This document shows positions 57,600 through 64,000 of a stretch of DNA of 64,000 nt, one piece after another. Position 1 is the first letter of the stretch; every line of letters begins with the position of its first letter. The stretch is from Mycobacteroides salmoniphilum (GTDB lineage: Bacteria > Actinomycetota > Actinomycetes > Mycobacteriales > Mycobacteriaceae), in contig NZ_CP024633.1 of the NCBI RefSeq assembly GCF_004924335.1, forward strand, positions 1,426,001-1,490,000, written 5' to 3'. Below the pieces are notes generated by a model, which ran no database searches, had not been told where the DNA came from, and saw only the letters and a list, made by a program, of their open reading frames with translations. The position numbers and the translations under genes are program-made.

Positions 57600-60428
57600 G
57601 TGGCCGACTATGAGCTACCAGAAGACCTACACACCAGCACTCCGGAAGGGGACCCCGCCGCGCTAGCGCCGGACACCCCGCAAGTTCCTGCTGAGCAGGG
57701 AGAACTACCCGAGAAGCTGAGGGTGCACAGCCTCGCACGTGTCCTCGGGACCTCTACCCGCCGCGTCCTCGACGCGCTGTCGAAGCTGGATGGGCGCGCG
57801 CGCAGCCCCCACTCGAATGTCGACAAGCAGGACGCCGCGAAGGTACGCGAGGTGCTGGCCGGTGAGGAGGAACCCGCCACCCCGGCAGCGAGTCAGGACC
57901 CGGCCCCGGTCATCACCGAGGAGCCCGCGAAGGTAGTCGCCGAGAGCCCGACCGAGGATCCCGACGCCCCGCCGACCGGGCCGATCCTTATCGCGGAGCC
58001 GACCATCTTCGAGGCTGCCGCGGTGCCGACGCCGGAGACCTCGGGACCCACTGCCTTTGACTATGGCCCGCTCTTCGTGGCGCCACAGGCGCCCGAGCCG
58101 CAGGAACGCCCCGCGCCCGTCGTGACGGACAGCACCGAGGACCCCGATGAGGACTCCGGTGACGGGGACGATTCAGACGCAGAGGATGACGGTGACCGTC
58201 CCGCGGCGCGTCGCCGGCGACGGGGACGTCGTGGTCGCGGACGCGGTCGCGGCGAGCAGGCGGGCGCCGATGGGGAGGAATCCGATACCGAGGGTGGCGA
58301 GGCCGCCGATGGTGAGGATGCTGCCGAGGGCGCCGATGCTGACTCCGCCGCTGCGGAGGGTGACGAGTCGAACGCTGAGGATGGCGACACGCCCGAGGGC
58401 GCCAGCCGCCGTCGCCGCCGTCGCCGCCGGCGCAAGGCCGGAAGTGGTGACGATGGTGATAGCGCGTCGGAAGATGATCCGCCGAACACCGTTGTGCACG
58501 AGCGCAAACCGCGTGCCGAGCGCGCTGAGCGTGGCGACGAGATTCAGGGTATTTCCGGATCTACCCGCCTGGAGGCCAAGCGTCAGCGCCGCCGGGACGG
58601 ACGCGATGCCGGACGGCGCCGCCCGCCGATCCTGACCGAGGCCGAGTTCTTGGCCCGGCGTGAGGCCGTCGACCGGGTGATGGTGGTTCGGGACAAGACC
58701 CGTACAGAGCCGCCGCACGAGGGCGCCCGGTATACGCAGATCGCCGTCCTGGAGGACGGTGTCCTGGTCGAGCATTTCGTGACGTCGGCCGCGTCCGCGT
58801 CGCTGGTGGGCAACATCTACCTCGGCGTCGTGCAGAACGTGCTGCCCTCGATGGAGGCCGCCTTCGTCGACATCGGTCGTGGTCGCAACGGTGTGCTGTA
58901 TGCCGGTGAGGTCAACTGGGAGGCCGCCGGTCTCGGCGGTTCCAACCGCAAGATCGAGCAGGCACTCAAGTCGGGCGACTACGTCCTGGTCCAGGTCAGC
59001 AAGGACCCGGTGGGTCATAAGGGTGCCCGACTGACCACGCAGATCTCGCTGGCGGGTCGCTATCTGGTGTACGTGCCGGGTGCGTCGTCGACCGGAATCA
59101 GCCGCAAGCTCCCCGACACCGAGCGGCAGCGTCTCAAGGAGATTCTGCGCGATATCGTCCCCTCGGACGCGGGCGTCATCATTCGCACCGCATCAGAAGG
59201 CGTGCGAGAAGAGGACATTCGCGCCGATGTGCAGCGGCTGCAGGAGCAGTGGCAGGACATTGAGCAGCGTTCCACCGACCTCACCTCCAAGGCATCCGGT
59301 GCCGCCATGGCGCTCTATGAGGAGCCCGATGTGCTGGTCAAGGTGGTTCGTGACCTATTCAACGAGGACTTCTCCAAGCTCATCATCGAGGGTGACGTGG
59401 CCTGGGGCACCATCGACGACTATGTGAAGAGCGTTGCCCCCGATCTTCTTTCGCGCATCAATCGGTATGAGCCCACTGACGGTCCCGACATCTTCGCGGT
59501 GCATCGCATCGATGAGCAGTTGGCCAAAGCACTCGACCGCAAGGTGTGGCTGCCCTCCGGCGGCACCCTCGTCATCGATCGCACCGAGGCCATGACGGTT
59601 GTCGACGTCAACACCGGAAAGTTCACCGGTGCCGGCGGCAACCTGGAGGAGACGGTCACCCGCAACAACCTGGAAGCAGCCGAGGAAACCGTCCGGCAGT
59701 TGCGCCTGCGCGACGTCGGCGGAATCATCGTCATCGACTTCATCGACATGGTGCTCGAATCCAACCGGGACCTGGTGCTGCGGCGCCTCACGGAGGCATT
59801 GGGACGCGATCGCACGCGCCATCAGGTATCCGAGGTGACCTCGCTGGGGCTGGTGCAGCTGACTCGCAAGAAGCTCGGTACGGGCTTGATTGAGGCGTTC
59901 TCGTCAACCTGCGCCCATTGCGCAGGCCGGGGCATCGTGCTGCATGTCGATCCCGTCGATAACGCCGGCGCGGCAGCCGGGGGAACCAAGAAGGCCGAAA
60001 CCGGTCGCCGTACCAAGCGTTCGCGCAAGGGCAAGGCGGATGAGCCCGAAGTGGTGGTCGTCCGCACCCCACCGCACCCGCAGGGTGAGCACCCGATGTT
60101 CAGGGCGATGGCGGCCGCGAACGGCCACGATGAAGACGGGGAAGACGGCGACGCGGCCGAGGACGTGCTGGACAACGACGTGATCGACGAGGTCGACGAG
60201 ATTGTCCAGAGCGTGGAGACTCCGGACACTTCGCACGCTGAACCCGAGCCCGCCGACAGTGACGTCACACCGGAGATCGAGGCCGACAACGTGCCCGAGG
60301 TTGCCGCCGAAGGTTCAGACGAGCCTGCGGCGCCGGTGGCCGATCCCGAACCGGCTGCTAAGGCGCCGACACGACCTCGGCGGAGGCGTTCGGCCGCGCG
60401 GGCCGCGGGGCCTCCGGTCGACCAGTAG
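57600..60428 (+). CDS. rne: Ribonuclease E
   Basis: This 942-aa endoribonuclease has the actinobacterial layout with the catalytic core in the middle. Residues 1-340 are disordered, acidic (EDPDEDSGDGDDSDAEDDGD) and with Arg-rich blocks (RRRRGRRGRGRGRG). An S1 domain spans about 385-480 (GNIYLGVVQNVLPSMEAAFV). Catalytic Asp residues are in VVDVNTGKF and IIVIDFIDM, and the Zn-link is CAHCAGRG. An acidic tail follows. It starts RNA decay and processes rRNA and tRNA. The GTG at 57600 follows GAGGAGAAT. Counterpart Rv2444c. Confidence 0.95.
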   Translation: MADYELPEDLHTSTPEGDPAALAPDTPQVPAEQGELPEKLRVHSLARVLGTSTRRVLDALSKLDGRARSPHSNVDKQDAAKVREVLAGEEEPATPAASQDPAPVITEEPAKVVAESPTEDPDAPPTGPILIAEPTIFEAAAVPTPETSGPTAFDYGPLFVAPQAPEPQERPAPVVTDSTEDPDEDSGDGDDSDAEDDGDRPAARRRRRGRRGRGRGRGEQAGADGEESDTEGGEAADGEDAAEGADADSAAAEGDESNAEDGDTPEGASRRRRRRRRRKAGSGDDGDSASEDDPPNTVVHERKPRAERAERGDEIQGISGSTRLEAKRQRRRDGRDAGRRRPPILTEAEFLARREAVDRVMVVRDKTRTEPPHEGARYTQIAVLEDGVLVEHFVTSAASASLVGNIYLGVVQNVLPSMEAAFVDIGRGRNGVLYAGEVNWEAAGLGGSNRKIEQALKSGDYVLVQVSKDPVGHKGARLTTQISLAGRYLVYVPGASSTGISRKLPDTERQRLKEILRDIVPSDAGVIIRTASEGVREEDIRADVQRLQEQWQDIEQRSTDLTSKASGAAMALYEEPDVLVKVVRDLFNEDFSKLIIEGDVAWGTIDDYVKSVAPDLLSRINRYEPTDGPDIFAVHRIDEQLAKALDRKVWLPSGGTLVIDRTEAMTVVDVNTGKFTGAGGNLEETVTRNNLEAAEETVRQLRLRDVGGIIVIDFIDMVLESNRDLVLRRLTEALGRDRTRHQVSEVTSLGLVQLTRKKLGTGLIEAFSSTCAHCAGRGIVLHVDPVDNAGAAAGGTKKAETGRRTKRSRKGKADEPEVVVVRTPPHPQGEHPMFRAMAAANGHDEDGEDGDAAEDVLDNDVIDEVDEIVQSVETPDTSHAEPEPADSDVTPEIEADNVPEVAAEGSDEPAAPVADPEPAAKAPTRPRRRRSAARAAGPPVDQ

Positions 60429-60435
60429 GCCGCTG

Positions 60436-60768
60436 TTAGTTGCAGCGTTCCCGGAAATCCCCAAGTGGTTGGCGGATCTCCTGTAGATCGGCCTTTACCT
60501 GGGGATTCTCATCGAGATAGTGCCGGGCCTTCTCGCGTACCTGGTCTTTGGGCCGGCCCTTGAGACTCGTAAAGAAGTCGTTCACGTCCGGATGCGTGAA
60601 CAGGTACGTCGAAGTGGCAGCGGAGACGCCCGTCGCGACACCCGCTAGATCTGCGGCCGTGCAGTTGGGCGGTGGATCGGCGGCGGCCGTGACGGCTCCG
60701 TTCAGTGTCAGCGCGGCGGCGACACCGAACAGTCCAGCGGCCATCCTGGGAGTGGCCCAAGCTGTCAT
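60436..60768 (-). CDS. Secreted hemophore-related (haem-binding) protein
   Basis: This 110-aa exported protein has a signal peptide (MTAWATPRMAAGLFGVAAALTLNGAVTAAA), then PPPNCTAADLAGVATGVSAA, TSTYLFTHPDVNDFFTSLKG and a C-terminal Cys (FRERCN). The Cys pair and helical make-up match the mycobacterial Rv0203-type hemophore family. The second of two adjacent ATGs (60768) has the better spacing from AGAGGAG. The gene is convergent with rne, 7 bp between stops. Haem binding is inferred from the family. Confidence 0.78.
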   Translation of the reverse strand: MTAWATPRMAAGLFGVAAALTLNGAVTAAADPPPNCTAADLAGVATGVSAATSTYLFTHPDVNDFFTSLKGRPKDQVREKARHYLDENPQVKADLQEIRQPLGDFRERCN

Positions 60769-60814
60769 CATGACTCCTCTGTAGTCGAATTCATCACTGC
60801 TGGAACGGCATTGA

Positions 60815-61156
60815 TCATCGTGGGCCGACGATGCCGCCTCCGCCACCTGGACGGCCCGGACGTCCAAAATCGGGTGGCGGTGACGGATTGACGGTAGGCG
60901 GTGGCCGCGAATCGTGATCGGATCCGAGGATGACGTCCATTTCCCAGTTGTCGCAGTACCAGTCGTTCTCGCAGGGGTACGGAACGTATGGCGTCGAGGA
61001 TGTTGTGCTCCCGCCGCCGCGGACATCACCCTGCGCGCACAAGGTGGTTCCGTTGGCGTTCACACAGTCGGCCGCGGAGGGGGGTGCGGCGATCATGCCG
61101 AACGCCGGCAGCAAGGTCATCACGCTGGCCGAGAGATAGCACCGAATCGTTCGCAC
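60815..61156 (-). CDS. Small secreted Pro/Gly-rich protein, unknown
   Basis: This 113-aa protein has an N-terminal signal sequence (CYLSASVMTLLPAFGMIAAPPSAA) and four Cys after it, in DCVNANGTTLCAQG and PCENDWYCDNW, consistent with two disulfides. It ends in a Pro/Gly-rich tail (PPPTVNPSPPPDFGRPGRPG). I know this pattern from short exported mycobacterial proteins but not its function. The GTG at 61156 or an ATG at 61120 could be the start. It lies upstream of the hemophore gene on the same strand, 46 bp apart. Confidence 0.65.
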   Translation of the reverse strand: MRTIRCYLSASVMTLLPAFGMIAAPPSAADCVNANGTTLCAQGDVRGGGSTTSSTPYVPYPCENDWYCDNWEMDVILGSDHDSRPPPTVNPSPPPDFGRPGRPGGGGGIVGPR

Positions 61157-61252
61157 TAGCCGTTACCTCCGCGCTGAGAGGAGCTGATCGCCGGCCAATC
61201 GATACGATTAAGCAGCGGCGGGCCAGGCGCGCTGAGGGGAGTGTAGTTCCGA

Positions 61253-61273
61253 TCACACCCCGGCAGGGTGTGA
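61253..61273. promoter_or_regulatory. Perfect hairpin upstream of rplU promoter
   Basis: tcacaccc (61253-61260) and gggtgtga (61266-61273) form an 8-bp stem with a 5-nt loop. It is in the 304-bp gap before rplU, 24 bp upstream of the predicted -35 element, so it is not in the rplU leader. It may be an operator. Confidence 0.4.
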
Positions 61274-61296
61274 ATCGGGCCGAGCCGCGAGCCGGT

Positions 61297-61326
61297 TTGA
61301 CCCTTAGCCCGCTGGTCACGTAGCCT
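61297..61326 (+). promoter_or_regulatory. Sigma-A-type promoter of the rplU-rpmA-obg operon
   Basis: TTGACC (61297-61302) and TAGCCT (61321-61326) are separated by 18 bp. The predicted start is near 61333, leaving a leader of about 128 nt before rplU. Ribosomal protein operons often use such leaders for autoregulation, but I see no recognisable L21 leader fold. Confidence 0.65.
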
Positions 61327-61460
61327 TGAGCAGTTGTCACGAGGCTTCCGGCCTGCGACACGCGGCCTAGTGGAAGAACTGAGCGGGCCCACCCACGATC
61401 CAGATGCGTCAGCCGACCTGGTTGCGCGCGTCCGAAGAGCAGAGCAGAGGTAGCGCAACG

Positions 61461-61772
61461 ATGGCGACGTACGCAATCGTCAAGACCGGTGGCAAGCAGT
61501 ACAAAGTTGCCGTCGGTGACGTGTTGAAGGTCGAGAAGATCGAATCGGAGCCCGGCTCCTCGGTGCAGCTGCCCGTCGCTCTGGTCGTGGACGGCGCTAC
61601 CGTCACCACTGACGCAGACAAGCTGGCCAAGGTGGCAGTGACCGGGGAAATCCTCGAGCACACCAAGGGCCCGAAGATCCGTATCCACAAGTTCAAGAAC
61701 AAGACCGGCTACCACAAGCGGCAGGGTCACCGTCAGCCGTTGACCGTGCTCAAGGTCACCGGGATCAAGTAG
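61461..61772 (+). CDS. rplU: 50S ribosomal protein L21
   Basis: This 103-aa protein begins [20 protein letters not shown] and contains [20 protein letters not shown] and [11 protein letters not shown], the conserved L21 fold. It binds 23S rRNA near L20. The ATG at 61461 follows AGAGGTAGCGC; the frame is open upstream, but the standard L21 start is here. rpmA follows after 12 bp. Confidence 0.97.
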   Translation: MATYAIVKTGGKQYKVAVGDVLKVEKIESEPGSSVQLPVALVVDGATVTTDADKLAKVAVTGEILEHTKGPKIRIHKFKNKTGYHKRQGHRQPLTVLKVTGIK

Positions 61773-61784
61773 AGGATTTGACTC

Positions 61785-62042
61785 ATGGCACACAAGAAGG
61801 GCGCGTCTAGCTCGCGCAACGGTCGTGACTCCAACGCCCAGCGGCTCGGCGTCAAGCGGTTCGGTGGCCAGCTCGTCAAGGCCGGCGAGATCCTGGTCCG
61901 TCAGCGCGGCACTCATTTCCACCCGGGCGTGAACGTCGGGCGTGGCGGCGACGACACCCTGTTCGCGACCTCCGCGGGCACCGTCGAGTTCGGCGCTCGC
62001 CGTGGTCGCCGGGTCGTCAATATTCTCCCGGTCGACGCTTAA
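61785..62042 (+). CDS. rpmA: 50S ribosomal protein L27
   Basis: This 85-aa protein starts [28 protein letters not shown], the L27 N-terminus that reaches the peptidyl-transferase centre. It shows no cleavable N-terminal extension of the Firmicutes type. It follows rplU by 12 bp. A hairpin separates it from obg. Confidence 0.97.
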   Translation: MAHKKGASSSRNGRDSNAQRLGVKRFGGQLVKAGEILVRQRGTHFHPGVNVGRGGDDTLFATSAGTVEFGARRGRRVVNILPVDA

Positions 62043-62047
62043 TTGGT

Positions 62048-62078
62048 GTTCTGTGTTCGGTATGACCGAGCACAGAAC
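62048..62078 (+). terminator. Hairpin between rpmA and obg (attenuator or processing site)
   Basis: gttctgtgttcgg (62048-62060) pairs with ccgagcacagaac (62066-62078) through 12 Watson-Crick pairs and one T-G pair, with a 5-nt loop. It lies between rpmA and obg with no T-run, so it may lower obg expression relative to the ribosomal genes or be a processing site. Confidence 0.55.
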
Positions 62079-62095
62079 AGTGTGAAGGAGGCTTA

Positions 62096-63544
62096 ATGCC
62101 TCGTTTTGTTGACCGTGTTGTCATCCATGCCAGGGCAGGTACCGGCGGTCATGGCTGCGCTTCGGTGCATCGCGAGAAGTTCAAACCGCTCGGCGGCCCT
62201 GACGGCGGCAACGGTGGTCGTGGCGGCAGTGTGATTCTCGAAGTGGATCCGCAGGTGCATACCCTGCTGGACTTCCACTTCCATCCGCACGTGCAGGCAC
62301 CCAACGGCACGCAGGGTATGGGTGGGCATCGCAGCGGCGCCAACGGCGACGACCTGATTCTCCGGGTGCCCGACGGCACCGTCGTGCTCGACGATGACGG
62401 CCGGATCCTTGCCGACTTGGTCGGCGCCGGTACGCGTTTCGACGCGGCCGCCGGTGGCAGGGGCGGACTGGGCAACGCCGCGTTGGCGTCGCGTGCCCGC
62501 AAGGCCCCCGGATTCGCCTTGCTCGGTGAGGACGGAGCAGAAGCAGACCTCACCCTCGAACTGAAAACCGTCGCCGATGTTGGGCTGGTTGGTTTCCCGT
62601 CGGCGGGTAAATCGTCTCTGGTCTCGGTGCTTTCGGCCGCAAAGCCGAAGATCGCCGACTATCCGTTCACGACATTGGTGCCCAACCTGGGCGTGGTGAC
62701 CACCGGAGAGCACTCCTTTGTGATGGCCGATGTCCCCGGCCTGATCCCTGGCGCGGCCGATGGGCGCGGGCTGGGTCTGGAGTTCCTGCGGCATATCGAG
62801 CGCTGCGCGGTGCTGGTTCACGTTGTTGACTGCGCGACGCTGGAACCCGGCCGCGACCCAGTGTCCGATATCGACGCCCTGGAAAATGAGTTGGCGCGGT
62901 ATCAACCGACGTTGCAAGCTGATTCTGTGTTGGGTGATCTGGCCGACCGGCCTCGCGCGGTGGTGCTGAACAAGGTGGACGTGCCTGAGGCCGCCGAACT
63001 TGCCGACTTCGTCACCGAAGAGGTCTCCAAACGCGGCTGGCCGGTCTTCCAGGTATCCACGCTGACTCGGGATGGGTTACGGCCGTTGACCTTCGCGCTG
63101 TGGGAGATGATCACGGCGGCCCGCGCCGCGCAGCCCACACAGGTGAAGACCCGTGCGGTGATCCGGCCTGTCCCGGTCGACGAGAGTGGCTTCACCGTGA
63201 TCCCCGACCCGGAGAACCCCGGCGGATTCGTGGTGCGCGGAGTGCGTCCCGAACGCTGGATTCGCCAGACCAACTTCGAAAACGACGAGGCCGTGGGCTA
63301 TCTCGGCGACCGGCTGGCGCGCCTGGGTGTCGAAGATCAGCTGCTCAAGCTGGGGGCACAGCCCGGCTGCGCGGTCACCATCGGCGCTATGACCTTCGAT
63401 TGGGAGCCGCAGACCCCGGCGGGTGTCGACGTGACTCTCAGTGGGCGCGGCACCGATTCACGCATCGACAAGATCGATCGAGTGGGCGCGTCCGAGCGTC
63501 GCCAGGCCCGGCGGGTGCGCCGTGGGCAGGTGGAGCCGGAGTGA
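62096..63544 (+). CDS. obg: GTPase Obg (CgtA)
   Basis: This 482-aa ribosome-assembly GTPase has the Gly-rich Obg fold at 1-158 ([20 protein letters not shown]), G1 [10 protein letters not shown]3 ADVPGL, G4 NKVD and a C-terminal OCT domain ([20 protein letters not shown]). It binds the 50S subunit and links ribosome maturation with growth. AAGGAGG precedes the ATG at 62096. The stop overlaps the proB start (GTGA), giving an rplU-rpmA-obg-proB operon. Confidence 0.96.
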   Translation: MPRFVDRVVIHARAGTGGHGCASVHREKFKPLGGPDGGNGGRGGSVILEVDPQVHTLLDFHFHPHVQAPNGTQGMGGHRSGANGDDLILRVPDGTVVLDDDGRILADLVGAGTRFDAAAGGRGGLGNAALASRARKAPGFALLGEDGAEADLTLELKTVADVGLVGFPSAGKSSLVSVLSAAKPKIADYPFTTLVPNLGVVTTGEHSFVMADVPGLIPGAADGRGLGLEFLRHIERCAVLVHVVDCATLEPGRDPVSDIDALENELARYQPTLQADSVLGDLADRPRAVVLNKVDVPEAAELADFVTEEVSKRGWPVFQVSTLTRDGLRPLTFALWEMITAARAAQPTQVKTRAVIRPVPVDESGFTVIPDPENPGGFVVRGVRPERWIRQTNFENDEAVGYLGDRLARLGVEDQLLKLGAQPGCAVTIGAMTFDWEPQTPAGVDVTLSGRGTDSRIDKIDRVGASERRQARRVRRGQVEPE

Positions 63545-64000
63545 CCACGGGTGTGCGGGCACGCCAAGCAATTCAGGCGGCACGCACCGTCGTGGTGAAG
63601 GTCGGTACCGCTGCCCTCACGGACGCGACCGGAACATTCAGTGCCGACCGGATGGAGTACCTCGTCGAGGCCATCGAGGGCCGGATGAAGGCCGGGTCCG
63701 ATGTGGTGATCGTGTCCTCGGGAGCGATCGCGGCCGGCATGGTTCCGCTCGGATTGACCAAGCGCCCCACGGATTTAGCGACCAAGCAGGCGGCGGCCAG
63801 TGCGGGCCAGGTTGCGCTCATCAGTGCCTGGAGCGCGGCCTTCGCGCGTTATCAGCGCACCGTGGGCCAGGTGCTGTTGACTGCCCACGACATCTCCATG
63901 CGCGTGCATCACACCAACGCGCAGCGCACACTCGAAAAGCTCCGGGCATTGCATGCGGTGGCCGTGGTGAACGAGAACGACACCGTGGCCACCAACGAGA
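63541..64000 (+). CDS. proB: Glutamate 5-kinase, N-terminal part (runs off window)
   Basis: The first 153 codons are present and the gene continues past the window. The translation contains [20 protein letters not shown] (kinase N-terminus), [17 protein letters not shown], the [16 protein letters not shown] region and VLLTAHDI, all typical of ProB. It phosphorylates glutamate in the first step of proline synthesis. The GTG at 63541 overlaps the obg stop codon, so it is translationally coupled to obg, as in M. tuberculosis. Confidence 0.95.
   Translation, partial: MTTGVRARQAIQAARTVVVKVGTAALTDATGTFSADRMEYLVEAIEGRMKAGSDVVIVSSGAIAAGMVPLGLTKRPTDLATKQAAASAGQVALISAWSAAFARYQRTVGQVLLTAHDISMRVHHTNAQRTLEKLRALHAVAVVNENDTVATNE

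Overview
The window is about 64 kb of a high-GC actinobacterial chromosome, almost certainly a mycobacterium. Gene content and order follow the Mycobacterium tuberculosis Rv2478c-to-Rv2439c block: second SSB, EttA, NAD-GDH, thioesterase, AglA, GlbO, HNH, PepN, mycoredoxin-type DsbA, RpiB, Nei2, Tig, ClpP1P2-ClpX, KorAB, MobA, RpfE, ValS, FolC, Ndk, Rne, RplU, RpmA, Obg, ProB. Non-tuberculous additions, F420-linked and mycothiol-linked enzymes and many leaderless-looking starts would fit the Mycobacteroides abscessus/chelonae group, but the species is inferred from memory of gene order, not from a search.

Layout. 1-4.1 kb: accessory redox genes (SDR fragment, XRE regulator, aldo/keto reductase, LLM flavin/F420 enzyme) and a cAMP-binding protein acetyltransferase. 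4.07-5.25 kb: a small remnant bounded by a perfect 26-bp direct repeat of the tRNA-Arg 3' end, holding a TetR gene and the stump of a phage-type HNH nuclease gene. 5.4-9.0 kb: CopD/CtaG-type copper and oxidase assembly protein and an orphan allophanate hydrolase. 9.2-29.3 kb: the conserved block from ssb to nei2 and beyond, interrupted by a DUF559-type nuclease gene enclosed by two palindromic units (21.09-22.08 kb). 29.3-34.1 kb: tRNA-Gly, tRNA-Pro, tig, clpP1, clpP2 and clpX, with a good ClgR-type box upstream of clpP1. 34.1-43 kb: an accessory insert relative to the M. tuberculosis order, with a mycothiol-dependent isomerase-like protein, a GNAT, an acyl desaturase with its reductase and a divergent TetR, an overlooked 53-aa membrane protein, a permuted NlpC/P60 protein, and fdhF-fdhD. 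43-46 kb: korAB. 46-52 kb: small secreted protein, rpfE with a roughly 500-nt leader, mobA, YibE/F, VOC protein, FAD monooxygenase, DUF937 protein. 52-64 kb: valS-folC-DUF4233-ndk, rne, two small exported proteins, rplU-rpmA-obg-proB (proB runs off the end).

How the genes connect. The core is central housekeeping: proteostasis (tig, clpP1P2, clpX), RNA decay (rne), translation (valS, tRNAs, rplU, rpmA, obg, ettA), TCA-cycle entry and glutamate metabolism (korAB, gdh, proB), and redox (mycoredoxin, GlbO, CtaI/CtaJ-like oxidase subunits, CtaG). The most unusual features are the palindrome-bracketed nuclease gene, the tRNA-Arg prophage scar, several promoters whose -10 hexamer begins with the upstream gene's TAG stop codon, and a 22-bp divergent promoter serving two leaderless-looking genes.
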